Of a stretch of DNA of 64,000 nt, positions 8,097-16,792 are shown in pieces (the first letter of the stretch is position 1; every line of letters begins with the position of its first letter). The notes under the pieces are model-generated. The model did no database searches. It worked only from the letters and a program-made list of their open reading frames with translations, and was not told the DNA's origin. A program made the translations under genes and the position numbers. The stretch comes from Brachybacterium kimchii. Its GTDB lineage: Bacteria > Actinomycetota > Actinomycetes > Actinomycetales > Dermabacteraceae. The DNA is taken from positions 3,658,001 through 3,722,000 of the forward strand of contig NZ_CP097218.1 of assembly GCF_023373525.1 (NCBI RefSeq). Direction: 5' to 3'.

Positions 8097-9665
8097 ATGA
8101 TCGGCCTGCTCTGTCTCGACCTCGGCACCTCATCCGCGAAGACCGCGCTGTTCGACCTCGAGGGACGCCGGCTCGCCGGCGCGAGCGCCCCCTATCCCAC
8201 ACTGAGCACGTCGGACGGCGGCGTGGAGCAGGAACCCGAGGACTGGATCCGTGCCGCCCGCACGGTCATCGCGCGGTCGACACCGCCGGGGGTCGACATC
8301 GAGGCGCTCTGCCTCACCGGCCAGATGCAGGACCTGATCCTCGAAGGGGACCATGGTGCCGCGCGCCCGGCGATCATTTACTCCGATCAGCGTGCCGCAC
8401 GAGAAGCCCGGGAGATCCGGGAGGACCTCGCCCACAAGAGCATCGATTGGGACGCGCACTGCGGGAACCGACAGGATGCGACGAGCTGCGCCGCGATGTT
8501 CCGCCGTCTCGCGCGCACCGACCCGGACGCCATCGACCGCACTCGAGCCCTCACCTTCGGGCCGGCCGGGCACCTCGCCCACCGGCTCGGTGCGGGCGCC
8601 TGGTGCGACCCGACCACCGCCTCTGCGCTGGGCCTTCTCGATGCCGCCGCTCGCGCGTGGTCACCCGACGTCGTTCGCGCTGCTGGTATCGATCCAGGCC
8701 TTCTGCCCACGCTCACGAGCGGCCCTGGCCAGGTCGTCGGCAGCACGAACGCCGATGCCCGCGAGCTGATCGGTCTCGACGCGGGCGTGCCGATCGTGCT
8801 CGCCCCGGGCGACGCCGGCACCGCGACCATCGGCGTCACGGGACTGGACACCGATCGCGACCACGTCTCCCTGGGCACGAGCGGGTGGATCGCCGGCATC
8901 CACCGTCACGAGGAAGGACCGGATACCACGGGAGGCTCCCCGGATGGACCCTCGCAGCACGAGGCGTCACACCACTTGGCCCTCGGCGATGGTCAGCTGC
9001 GGATCTCCGCAGTCCTGAGCGCCGGCGCGGCCGCAGCCTGGGCACGTGAGGCATTCCTGCGAGGGATGGGCTCATTCATCGCCGATCAGCGTCTCGAGCA
9101 CCGCGCACACGAGCACGGTCGAGGTCCGACGGGCCTGCTGTTCGTGCCCGCGCTCGCAGGGGAGCGCTACCCGGTGAGGGACGACGGCATGCGTGCGGCG
9201 CTGATGGGCCTCGACGCTCGGATGGACGCCGTCGACCTCTACGCCGGCGTCCTCGAAGGCGTTGCGTTCGCCCTCTCCCACGCCCTGAAGGACACCTCTT
9301 CCCGCATGGAAACCGGCGCTCAGAAGTCCGTGGATACCACGGCTCCGATGACGGTCGTGGGCGGGGGAGCGGCCTCGGCGCCGTGGCGTCGGATCCTCGC
9401 CGATGTCTTCGACCGCCCCATCCACCTCCCGCGAGGCGCTGGGGCGTCCTCGGAAGCCGAGGCGCAGCTCGAGGCCACCCTGATCGGCGCGGCGATCGCC
9501 GGGGCCGAAGCCGTCCGCCTCGACCACCGCATCACGCCGCTCGCCGAGCGCGAGGGCGAGGTGCTGTTCCCGGACTCGTCGGCCGCCGCGGCGTACGCCG
9601 AACTGCGCCCGGCTCACCGTGCGCTCTACGATGCGGCCGCGAGGATCGGCACGATGGGCCGGTAG
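8097..9665 (+). CDS. FGGY-family carbohydrate kinase, xylulokinase-like
   Basis: A 522-residue sugar kinase of the FGGY family, which phosphorylates a ketose or polyol with ATP. Seen: the N-terminal phosphate-binding motif LDLGTSSAKTALF, the catalytic-base region LAPGDAGTATIG, the ATP site SLGTSGWIAG and the C-terminal FGGY signature region GGGAASAPWRRILADVF. The start is ATG 8097, directly at the family N-terminus and 6 nt after a -10 box. The most similar members I recall are xylulokinases, but FGGY substrates are poorly predicted from sequence. It stands alone on the plus strand between the HTH-ImmA/PIN pair and the convergent beta-galactosidase, so context gives little help. Confidence 0.82.
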   Translation: MIGLLCLDLGTSSAKTALFDLEGRRLAGASAPYPTLSTSDGGVEQEPEDWIRAARTVIARSTPPGVDIEALCLTGQMQDLILEGDHGAARPAIIYSDQRAAREAREIREDLAHKSIDWDAHCGNRQDATSCAAMFRRLARTDPDAIDRTRALTFGPAGHLAHRLGAGAWCDPTTASALGLLDAAARAWSPDVVRAAGIDPGLLPTLTSGPGQVVGSTNADARELIGLDAGVPIVLAPGDAGTATIGVTGLDTDRDHVSLGTSGWIAGIHRHEEGPDTTGGSPDGPSQHEASHHLALGDGQLRISAVLSAGAAAAWAREAFLRGMGSFIADQRLEHRAHEHGRGPTGLLFVPALAGERYPVRDDGMRAALMGLDARMDAVDLYAGVLEGVAFALSHALKDTSSRMETGAQKSVDTTAPMTVVGGGAASAPWRRILADVFDRPIHLPRGAGASSEAEAQLEATLIGAAIAGAEAVRLDHRITPLAEREGEVLFPDSSAAAAYAELRPAHRALYDAAARIGTMGR

Positions 9666-9671
9666 CGGCTC

Positions 9672-9708
9672 CCTGGCGGGCTGCCCCTTGTTCGCCCGGT
9701 CGGCCAGG
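9672..9708. terminator. Possible bidirectional terminator hairpin
   Basis: CCTGGC-GGGC pairs with GCCC-GCCAGG around a 12-nt loop, with a short bulge on the 3' side. It sits in the 62-bp gap between convergent genes. There is no clear U-tract, so confidence is low. Confidence 0.35.
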
Positions 9709-9727
9709 CGGAGTGCATCGGCAGATG

Positions 9728-11884
9728 TCATTCCCGCTCCACGACCACCCGCACATCCCACGCCCCGAGCTCCAGCTCGCTGCCTGCGGCGAACTCCTCA
9801 CCGCTCACGGCATCCGTCACGGCGGCGGGGAGGGCGAACGAGCTCGGCTCCCACGACCAGTTGTGCAGGAAGCGCACGCGCTCGCCGGCTCCATTGCGCG
9901 CGGAGAACACGGTCTGGGACCCGGTAGCCGGACGCCACGCGGCACGGTCCCCGCAGCCTTCGCCGTCCCCACGGCCCTCACCGTCCCCGCCATCGCCCAC
10001 CCGCACGGCCCACTCCATGAGCGCGGCCGCAAGACCCTGATCGGGCACGGTGCCGACGTACGTGATCCGCCCGTCTCCGGCCTCCCGCGTGGTCACGGCG
10101 GGCCAGCGGCCGAAGTGCGGGTGCGCGTACTGGGCGAGCACCTGCGTCGCCTTGTCGGTCACCTGCACGCCGTCGGCCCAGCGCGTGCCTGACGCGCCCG
10201 CCGTCAAGGAGAACGAGACGTCCTCGGCTCCGTCGCCCGGCTCGAGCGCGACCGGCCCGCGCAGGTTCGAGTATTCGTCGTACCAGACGCCCGCGGCCTC
10301 ATCGAGCAACCCCGGCTTGCGCTCCAGGCGCGCCCGCGCCTCCTCGTCCTCGTAGCCGGTGCGCACCCCGAGCACCAGGTGCCCTCCGGCCTCCGCGTAC
10401 TCCCGCAGCCAGACGAGGTCCTCATCGGAGGCGATCGTGAACGCCGCGGCGACCAGCACGGGCCGGCGCTGCGCGAACTTCGCCGGGGACTGCTCGCGCA
10501 GTTGCGCGATGTGCACGGCGTTCGCCTGCAGCCCGGCATCGACCACACCCCGCGAGAACGCCTCGTAGACGGTCTGGAACGAGCGGCGGTCCGGACTGCC
10601 GTCCGCCTTCGCGAACGCCGGATACTCGGCGAGCGACCACTTCGAGGGGTTGTCGAACAGCAGCGCGACGTCGGCGTCCGGCTCCAATCCCGTGACGCTC
10701 GCGCCGGCACGGCGCAGCTCCTCGCCGATCTGCGCGAGCTCACGGTAGACCCGTCCCGGCTCCTGGGAGTGGGGCAGGATCCCGCCCCAGTAGGTCTCGG
10801 CGCCGGCGTGCAGGGTGTGCCAGTGCCAGTACTCGATCATCGCGGCGCCGCGCGAGATCAGCGCCCAGGCGGCCTGGCGCCACTGCCCGTCGAACGCCGG
10901 CTCGTTCATCCACGGGAAACCGATGGCCTGTGCGTTCGTCTCGGTGACGAGGAACGGCGCCTGCTTCGTGCCGTACATGCGATCCGCGTGCGTGATGAGC
11001 GACCACACGCCCGTGGTCGTCCAGAACTGGGCGTCCTGGTCGCGGTTCGGCATCGCGAAGGAGTCCTGCATCCGGTAGTACGGGTTCCCTGCGGTGACGT
11101 CGAGCGAGCGGGCCACCTTCTCCTCGTCCAGCGTGGGACGGTCGTAGGAGATGCAGGTGGTGACGAACTGGTCCTCGCGGGCGTACTCGCGGACCACCTC
11201 CGCCTGCCAGCCGATGAAATCGGTGGTCAGCTGGGCCTGGAACCGGCGCCAGGCCAGCGTGTACTGCGGCTGCACGTTCGCGTCCGGGCGCCACAGGTCC
11301 GCCCAGTCGCTCAGACGGTGCGACCAGTAGGTGAGCCCCCAGGCCCGATTGAGCTCCTCGACCGAGCCGTAGCTGCGACGCAAGTGGTCCACGAACTTCT
11401 GGAACACCTGGTCGTTCGCGAAGACCTCATTGCCCGGCTCGTTGTCGACCTGGAAGCCGATCACGGCCGGGTGGTCCGCGTAGCGGGCGATGATCCGGCG
11501 GATCACGCGCTCGGCGTGGAAGAGGAACGCGGGGTGGGCGAAGTTGATCTCCTGGCGGGCGCCCCAGCCCATCCGCTGCCCCGAGGTGCGCTCGACGTTG
11601 ATCTCGGGCACCTGGCGCACCAGCCACATGGGCGCCGCGTAGGTGGGGGTGCCGAGCACGACGGAGATGCCGTTCTCGTGGGCCCCGTCCAGCACCGGCG
11701 CGAGCCATTCGAGGTCGAAGACGCCGTCCTCGGGCTCCCAGGTGGACCACACGGACTCGCCCACGCGGATCACGGTGAAGCCGGCCTCGCGCATCTGGCG
11801 CATGTCGGTCTCCAGGCGCGGGGAGGGCTGGTACTCGTGGTAGTACGCGGCGCCGAAGAGCACGTGGTCGGGCTGCTGGAACAT
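9728..11884 (-). CDS. Beta-galactosidase, glycoside hydrolase family 42
   Basis: A 718-residue cytoplasmic glycosidase that releases galactose from oligosaccharides brought in by a transporter. The GH42 landmarks are clear: VDNEPGNE with acid/base Glu149 after Asn148, and VTETNAQA with nucleophile Glu315, followed by the trimerisation and C-terminal beta domains. There is no signal peptide. ATG at 11884 follows AAAGGA by 7-8 nt; the longer open frame upstream includes the tRNA-like fragment and is not coding. Near the C-terminus an acidic Gly/Asp-rich run (about residues 625-650) interrupts the domain and looks like a low-complexity insertion. It lies just downstream of a sugar importer operon, which probably supplies its substrate. 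Confidence 0.92.
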   Translation of the reverse strand: MFQQPDHVLFGAAYYHEYQPSPRLETDMRQMREAGFTVIRVGESVWSTWEPEDGVFDLEWLAPVLDGAHENGISVVLGTPTYAAPMWLVRQVPEINVERTSGQRMGWGARQEINFAHPAFLFHAERVIRRIIARYADHPAVIGFQVDNEPGNEVFANDQVFQKFVDHLRRSYGSVEELNRAWGLTYWSHRLSDWADLWRPDANVQPQYTLAWRRFQAQLTTDFIGWQAEVVREYAREDQFVTTCISYDRPTLDEEKVARSLDVTAGNPYYRMQDSFAMPNRDQDAQFWTTTGVWSLITHADRMYGTKQAPFLVTETNAQAIGFPWMNEPAFDGQWRQAAWALISRGAAMIEYWHWHTLHAGAETYWGGILPHSQEPGRVYRELAQIGEELRRAGASVTGLEPDADVALLFDNPSKWSLAEYPAFAKADGSPDRRSFQTVYEAFSRGVVDAGLQANAVHIAQLREQSPAKFAQRRPVLVAAAFTIASDEDLVWLREYAEAGGHLVLGVRTGYEDEEARARLERKPGLLDEAAGVWYDEYSNLRGPVALEPGDGAEDVSFSLTAGASGTRWADGVQVTDKATQVLAQYAHPHFGRWPAVTTREAGDGRITYVGTVPDQGLAAALMEWAVRVGDGGDGEGRGDGEGCGDRAAWRPATGSQTVFSARNGAGERVRFLHNWSWEPSSFALPAAVTDAVSGEEFAAGSELELGAWDVRVVVERE

Positions 11885-11966
11885 GGGGCGGTCCTTTCGG
11901 GGGAGGGGCTCGGGTGCGGGCCGGCGCAGGGCGCGGCGAGAGGCAGTGCTGGGCGGGAAGGGCGGA

Positions 11967-11990
11967 ACGGGTTCGAATCCCGTTGGGGGC
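11967..11990 (+). other. tRNA-Glu 3'-end-like fragment (T-arm plus acceptor strand), possible attachment-site relic
   Basis: These 24 bases form a perfect T-arm (ACGGG, TTCGAAT, CCCGT) followed directly by a TGGGGGC acceptor strand, matching from memory the 3' end of actinobacterial tRNA-Glu. No 5' acceptor strand (GCCCCCA), D-arm or anticodon arm is found upstream, so this is not a whole tRNA gene. Such fragments are left by integrases that use the 3' end of a tRNA gene as target. No integrase gene is present in the window. Confidence 0.55.
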
Positions 11991-12030
11991 GTCTGTTGAT
12001 GCGGTCGAGTCACGAGCGGAGCGAGGTGTC

Positions 12031-12063
12031 GGCCGACGACCCGGCCGTGCCGGGCCGTCGGCC
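12031..12063 (-). terminator. Strong GC hairpin after sugar importer operon
   Basis: Two 15-base arms (GGCCGACGACCCGGC and GCCGGGCCGTCGGCC) pair with a single mismatch around a CGT loop. The hairpin starts 5 bp past the stop codon of the last permease gene, as expected of a terminator; it lacks a strong U-run. Confidence 0.6.
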
Positions 12064-12068
12064 GGATC

Positions 12069-12974
12069 TCACCCCTTCACGGCTCCGGCGACGAGGCCCT
12101 CGAGCAGCTGCCTGCGCAGCAGGATGAAGACGAGGATCGTCGGGATGGAGGCGAGCACGGCGCCGGCGAGGACCAGGTCGTAGCTGCGGTTCTCCGAGGC
12201 GTAGAGGATGTTCAGTCCCAGCGGCAGCGTGTACTGGCTGGTGTTGGAGATGATCACCAGCGGCCACATGAAGCTGTTGTAGCTCTGCAGGAAGCTCCAC
12301 ACCCCGAGCGCTCCGAGCGAGGGACGCAGCAGCGGCAGCACGACACGCCGGAAGGTGCCGAACTCGCTGCTGCCGTCGATCCGCGCCGACTCGAGGAGCT
12401 CGTCGGGGATCGCCTGCACGATGAACTGCTGCATCATGAAGATCCCGAAGGCGGGCGCCACCCAGGGGACGATCAGCGCGAACCACGGGTTCGCCAGACC
12501 GCTCTTGACCACCAGGATGAATAGCGGGATCAGGATGACGGCGAAGGGGATCGACAGCGAGCTGAACATGACCGCGAAGAGGATCCGCTTGCCTCGGAAG
12601 CGGAACTTCGCGAAGCCGTATCCGGCCATGGCGCACACGAACACGGAGACCACGGTCGCGATCGCCGCGGTGCCGATGCTGATCGCGAACCACGACCAGA
12701 ACGGCTGGGTCGTGAGCAGATTCCGGTAGTTCTCGAGCGTCGCCGGGCTCGGGATCAGCGATGGCGGGGTCGCGAAGATGTCACCGCGCTGTTTGAACGA
12801 TCCGCTCAGCGCCCACACCAGCGGCAGGATGAACACCACCAGCAGGGCGCAGAGCGTCAGGTAGAGCAGTCCCCGGCGCACGCGGAAGCGGCGCGGCGAC
12901 TTCTGGCGCTCGGCCCGACGACCGGGCGGGGCAGTCGGTGCGGGGGATGCGGATGCGGCGTCGATGGTGCTCAT
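12069..12974 (-). CDS. Carbohydrate ABC transporter permease, MalG/LacG type
   Basis: A 301-residue inner-membrane subunit of a CUT1 sugar importer. Six hydrophobic segments are visible, the first after a basic N-terminal tail of about 30 residues. The EAA loop that contacts the ATPase reads ELLESARIDGSSEFGTFRRVVLPLLRP (given here as the segment about residues 200-226), and the C-terminus ends in VAGAVKG, typical of MalG homologues. ATG at 12974 overlaps the stop of the upstream permease gene as ATGA. It is the last gene of the operon before the hairpin at 12031-12063. Confidence 0.9.
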   Translation of the reverse strand: MSTIDAASASPAPTAPPGRRAERQKSPRRFRVRRGLLYLTLCALLVVFILPLVWALSGSFKQRGDIFATPPSLIPSPATLENYRNLLTTQPFWSWFAISIGTAAIATVVSVFVCAMAGYGFAKFRFRGKRILFAVMFSSLSIPFAVILIPLFILVVKSGLANPWFALIVPWVAPAFGIFMMQQFIVQAIPDELLESARIDGSSEFGTFRRVVLPLLRPSLGALGVWSFLQSYNSFMWPLVIISNTSQYTLPLGLNILYASENRSYDLVLAGAVLASIPTILVFILLRRQLLEGLVAGAVKG

Positions 12975-13945
12975 GAGTCCCTCCCGATGCCCAGGAGACG
13001 GTTCAGTCCCTGGCTGACAGCGAAGACGATGATGAAGAGGACGACGCCCGCCGCGGCCGCGTAGCCGAACTGCTGGCGCTCGAAGGCGGCGCGGTAGATG
13101 AACATGGCGACCGAGATCGTCGCCTCGCCGGGGCCGCCCTTGGTCAGCAGGTACGGCTCGTCGAACAGCTGGGCCGCACCGATGAACGAGGTGACGATGA
13201 CGAACGCCGAGATGGGCTTGATGCCCGGGACGGTGACTGCGAGGAAGGTGCGCACGCGGCCCGCGCCGTCGAGCGCTGCGGCCTCGTACTGCTCGGCCGG
13301 CACGTTCTGCAGCGCGGCGAGGAAGAAGATCGTCAGATAGCCGACGGTCCTCCACAGCAGCACGAAGCCGATCGCGCCCTTCGCGAGCGTCGGATCGCCC
13401 AGCCAGTCCACGTGCGGCAGTCCGAACAGGGCATCCAGTGAGGCGTTCAGCAGGCCGTAGTCGCGGTCGAAGATCAGGCTGTAGATCAGCGCGATGACGA
13501 TAGGCGAGAGCACCATCGGCACGAAGAACGCGACGCGGAACAGGTCCCGCATCCGCAGACCCTTGGCGTTCAGCCCCTGGGCGATCAGCAGCGCGCAGGG
13601 GACCACGATGATCACTGCGACCAGCGTGTAGACGAGGGAGTTCGCGAGCGCCGTCGCGAAGCTCGAGTCGGTCGCGAGGTTCGCGTAGTTCGAGAGGCCG
13701 ATGAATCGGGGCATGCCCAGCCCCACCCATTCGGTGAGGCTGAGGACGAGCGCCGCCAGGATCGGGATGATCATGAACAGCACGTAGAGCACGTAGAAGG
13801 GTGCGATGAAGGCGTACGGCGCGGCGCCCCCGCGCAGGGAGCCGGTGCGCCGACCCGCCGAGCCGCGGCGGGAGGACGGTACGGGGGCCGCAGAGCCGCC
13901 GCGTGCGGCCGGGGCGTCGGTGTTGGAGATGTCGGTGGTGGTCAT
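12971..13945 (-). CDS. Carbohydrate ABC transporter permease, MalF/LacF type
   Basis: A 324-residue CUT1 permease pairing with the MalG-type protein encoded next to it. Six membrane segments follow an Arg/Ser-rich cytoplasmic tail of about 40 residues. The EAA motif begins QYEAAALDGAGRVRTF. ATG at 13945 lies 3 bp after the binding-protein stop. No ATPase gene is present in the operon, so energy must come from a shared subunit encoded elsewhere. Confidence 0.9.
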   Translation of the reverse strand: MTTTDISNTDAPAARGGSAAPVPSSRRGSAGRRTGSLRGGAAPYAFIAPFYVLYVLFMIIPILAALVLSLTEWVGLGMPRFIGLSNYANLATDSSFATALANSLVYTLVAVIIVVPCALLIAQGLNAKGLRMRDLFRVAFFVPMVLSPIVIALIYSLIFDRDYGLLNASLDALFGLPHVDWLGDPTLAKGAIGFVLLWRTVGYLTIFFLAALQNVPAEQYEAAALDGAGRVRTFLAVTVPGIKPISAFVIVTSFIGAAQLFDEPYLLTKGGPGEATISVAMFIYRAAFERQQFGYAAAAGVVLFIIVFAVSQGLNRLLGIGRDS

Positions 13946-13948
13946 CGG

Positions 13949-15349
13949 TCAGCCCTTCGCTTGCCCGCGGAAGTCTTCGGTGGCATCGGCGAGCGCCTGA
14001 GCAGGACTGACGGTGCCCTTGAAGGCGCGCAGCACGTGGCCCGACAGCACTGTGTTCATGATCGAGATGTCGGCGCTCTGGTGGACGTCCGGGACGTCGT
14101 CGACGATGTCCCGGAAGGTCTCGAACAGCTTCTGCCCGCCGAAGTACTCGCTCTCCAGGGTCAGCAGTTCGGGTGCGTCATAGACCGAGCGCAGCGTGGG
14201 CAGGTAGCCCAGGTCCTTGTAGCGCGCGATCTGCTGGTCGGGGTCCAAGTAGCCCTTCACGACGAGGTTCCGGGCGGCGGCCGTCGCCGGCTTGTCGGTG
14301 AGCGCCGCGAAGCCGGTGCCTCCGCCGACGCCGGTGCGGTGCCCTCCGCCCGCGAAGACGGGCAGGGCGGCCACGCGCCACTTCCCGGACTGCTCGGGCA
14401 CGTTGGGCTGGATGCCGTAGCTCGAGTACCAGGACGGCATGTTCACGGCCAGGATCTTCCCGGCTTTCAGGCCGCTCTGGATGCTGGGGCCGTACATGTC
14501 GGCGACGGTCGTGAGGAACCCGCTCTGCACACCGTCGACGAGGAAGGCGAGGGTCTCCTCGGCCTCGGGGCTCTGCAGGGTCGGCGCGCCATCGGCGTCG
14601 AAGAGGTCGCCGCCGCGCTGCAGCAGGTGGATGTGGAAGCACTGCACGGTGCCGCCCGGGTCGTTGACGGCGAAGGCCCCGAGCGACAGGCCCTTCTTCT
14701 CCGCAAGCGTGCGGCCGACGTCCGCGAAGTCCTCCCACGTGCCGAAGTCGGCGTCGATGCCCAGGCGCTCGAACTCGTCGGCGCGGTGGTAGAGCACCGT
14801 GACCGGGGTGTCGGAGTCCAGGGCGTAGAGCGCACCGTCCTTGCTGAAGGGGGTGAGACGGGCGGAGATGAGGTCGTCGGTGAACGGTTCGACGTCATGC
14901 GTGAGGTCGACCAGCAGCTCCGGCGCGATCTCGCCGCGCAGCATGCGGGAGAACGCTCCGATCTCGAGCCCCGCGACGTCAGGTGTGCCGGTGCCGGCCA
15001 CGGCCTGCGCGATGAGCTTCGTGACGAGGTCCGCGGCGGCGATCTTGGTGACGCGGAGGTCGTAGTCGAAGGGAGAGCCCTTCTCCGCGACGGGGACGGC
15101 GCCCTCGAAGAATTTGATGTAGCCGTCGTCGTGGGTCCAGAAGTCCAGAGCGACGGTTCCCGAGGTGATCTCCGTGGTGTCGCCGCTCCCGCAGGCGCTA
15201 AGAGCGCCGGTCAGGGCGGTGCCCGCGGCCACGGCGGCAGGGATTCTCAGCAGCTCGCGGCGGGTGGGCCGTAGGTGCCCGGGTGGGGGAGCCGAGGCGG
15301 CGGGACGAGGTCCGCGGGTGCCGCGGAGCAATGGGTGGGGACGAGGCAT
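13949..15349 (-). CDS. Sugar-binding lipoprotein of ABC importer
   Basis: A 466-residue extracellular solute-binding protein (family 1 fold). The N-terminus has a twin-arginine-like RRELL stretch, a hydrophobic core and a lipobox LSACG, so it is expected to be anchored by a lipidated cysteine at about residue 53. ATG at 15349 follows AGGAG by 7 nt. The first 20 residues before the signal core are unusually long and Pro-rich, so a start nearer residue 25 is possible. It is the first gene of the operon binding protein, MalF, MalG, and the LacI-type operator at 15360-15373 lies directly upstream of its ribosome binding site. With the adjacent GH42 enzyme, a galactoside ligand is plausible. Confidence 0.88.
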   Translation of the reverse strand: MPRPHPLLRGTRGPRPAASAPPPGHLRPTRRELLRIPAAVAAGTALTGALSACGSGDTTEITSGTVALDFWTHDDGYIKFFEGAVPVAEKGSPFDYDLRVTKIAAADLVTKLIAQAVAGTGTPDVAGLEIGAFSRMLRGEIAPELLVDLTHDVEPFTDDLISARLTPFSKDGALYALDSDTPVTVLYHRADEFERLGIDADFGTWEDFADVGRTLAEKKGLSLGAFAVNDPGGTVQCFHIHLLQRGGDLFDADGAPTLQSPEAEETLAFLVDGVQSGFLTTVADMYGPSIQSGLKAGKILAVNMPSWYSSYGIQPNVPEQSGKWRVAALPVFAGGGHRTGVGGGTGFAALTDKPATAAARNLVVKGYLDPDQQIARYKDLGYLPTLRSVYDAPELLTLESEYFGGQKLFETFRDIVDDVPDVHQSADISIMNTVLSGHVLRAFKGTVSPAQALADATEDFRGQAKG

Positions 15350-15359
15350 GGTGCACTCC

Positions 15360-15373
15360 TGACTACGCTGTCA
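15360..15373. promoter_or_regulatory. LacI-type operator 1
   Basis: TGACTACGCTGTCA matches the reverse complement of the site at 16588-16601 at 13 of 14 positions. It lies 10 bp upstream of the binding-protein start codon, where a bound repressor would block the importer transcript. Confidence 0.65.
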
Positions 15374-15460
15374 ATCGTGGGTACAGAGAACTGCCGAGGT
15401 GGTGGGTGCGATGTGCGCGGGCGGTCGGCTGCCTCGCGGAAGCCGACGGCCCGGGGTGGG

Positions 15461-16531
15461 CTACCTGTGGTCGGGAGCCTGTGACGGGCGCGGAGGCGCC
15501 GTGGTGGCGCGTTCGACGAAGGTGATCGGCACGAGGTGCGCGGGGCTGGTCCGGACGCCGCCGTCGATGGCGCGGATGAGCTGGTTCATGCCGTCATGGG
15601 CGGCGAGGGTGAACTGCTGGCGCAGGGTGGTCAGAGGGGTTGCGAGGAACTCGGCGACGTCGATGTCGTCGAAGCCGACGATGCTCACGTCCTCGGGGAC
15701 GTGCAGCCCGGCTGCCTGGATCGCGGCGATCGCACCGACGGCCATCTGGTCGTTCGCGACGAAGACAGCTGTCGGCGGATCATCGCTGTCGAGCAGGCGC
15801 TGCATCGCCTCGTACCCGCTGCGGGGCGACCAGTCGCCGGTGGCGGGCTCGGGCACACGGAGACCCCGGTGCCGAAGGACCGACTCCCAGCCCTCGCGGC
15901 GCAGCTGACTGGAGATCCAGCCCTCGGGGCCGGCGAGGTGGTGGACGGTCTCGTGGCCGAGGGTCACGAGGTGCTCGGCGGCGACGCGACCGCCGTCCTC
16001 CTCGTCCGTGCCCACCACGAGCTCGTCGGGGCGGGAGGTGAGCCCGCGAGCGCCCAGGGTGAGCACGGCGACGTCCCCCCGGATCCGCAGGGGAGCGCCG
16101 TCGAGGTGCATCGGCTCGGAGAGCACGATGCCTTCAACGCCCTCGCTGAGCAGTGTGTCGACTGCGGCCTGGATCTCCGTGCGCGAGGTCGAGTCGGTGC
16201 GGTGGACGCTCAGCGAATAGTGACCCGCGCGGGCCACGGACTCGAGGGCCGCGAGTGCCGAGGTGGGGCCGTGGAACGAGGTTCCGAGTGCGACGACGCC
16301 GATGCGCCGGGTGCGCCGGGTGACCAGCGAGCGCGCGGCGGCGTTCGGGCGGAACTCCAGCGCGTCGATCGCGCACTGCACCCGCTCGCGGACCTCCGGG
16401 CGCACGTGAGGCTCGCCGTTCACGACCCGGGAGACCGTCTTCTGGGAGACACCGGCGTGGGCGGCGACGTCCATCATCGAGACGGCGCGCCGCGCGGAGC
16501 GGTCGGTCCGGCTGTCGGACTCTGTCGTCAC
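15461..16531 (-). CDS. LacI-family transcriptional regulator of the sugar importer operon
   Basis: A 356-residue repressor. The N-terminal HTH reads MMDVAAHAGVSQKTVSRVVNG, followed by the hinge helix region RPNAAARSLV and a periplasmic-binding-protein-like effector domain ending IVGFDDIDVAEFL. The start is GTG 16531 with GAGGAGG 5-6 nt upstream; the longer open frame beyond it is non-coding. It stands just upstream of the binding-protein gene in the same direction, and the same 14-bp palindrome occurs before both genes, so it should repress the importer and itself until an inducer sugar binds. Confidence 0.9.
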   Translation of the reverse strand: MTTESDSRTDRSARRAVSMMDVAAHAGVSQKTVSRVVNGEPHVRPEVRERVQCAIDALEFRPNAAARSLVTRRTRRIGVVALGTSFHGPTSALAALESVARAGHYSLSVHRTDSTSRTEIQAAVDTLLSEGVEGIVLSEPMHLDGAPLRIRGDVAVLTLGARGLTSRPDELVVGTDEEDGGRVAAEHLVTLGHETVHHLAGPEGWISSQLRREGWESVLRHRGLRVPEPATGDWSPRSGYEAMQRLLDSDDPPTAVFVANDQMAVGAIAAIQAAGLHVPEDVSIVGFDDIDVAEFLATPLTTLRQQFTLAAHDGMNQLIRAIDGGVRTSPAHLVPITFVERATTAPPRPSQAPDHR

Positions 16532-16587
16532 GACGCCTCCTCGTTCTCGGCCTCGTCGCGGATCTGACGGCGAGCGTAATGAGGGGC

Positions 16588-16601
16588 TGACTGCGTAGTC
16601 A
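16588..16601. promoter_or_regulatory. LacI-type operator 2 (autoregulatory)
   Basis: TGACTGCGTAGTCA has perfect 5-bp arms (TGACT and AGTCA) around GCGT and matches operator 1 on the opposite strand with one change. It lies 57 bp upstream of the GTG start of the LacI gene. Confidence 0.65.
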
Positions 16602-16792
16602 AGAGGTAGTGGATCGCGACCGCGCGGCCGCGCCGCTCCCCTCAGGGGATCTCGACGACGCACCGGGGCACCTGCTCGGGACCCTGTGCACCGAGCAGGG
16701 TGCTCTGGGCGGGCGGACGACCGCCGCGCCCGACCCCGCCCACCCTCACCCGACCCCGCACGGCCGGCCAGCACGGCCAAGGACGACCTCGC

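Noticed and set aside
11881..12000. Complete tRNA gene
   Set aside because: Only the T-arm and 3' acceptor strand are present; no 5' acceptor, D-arm or anticodon arm can be folded from the upstream sequence.
15369..15374. TTGACA on the minus strand as a -35 box for the importer
   Set aside because: The matching -10 position would fall on the start codon; the hexamer is part of the LacI operator.
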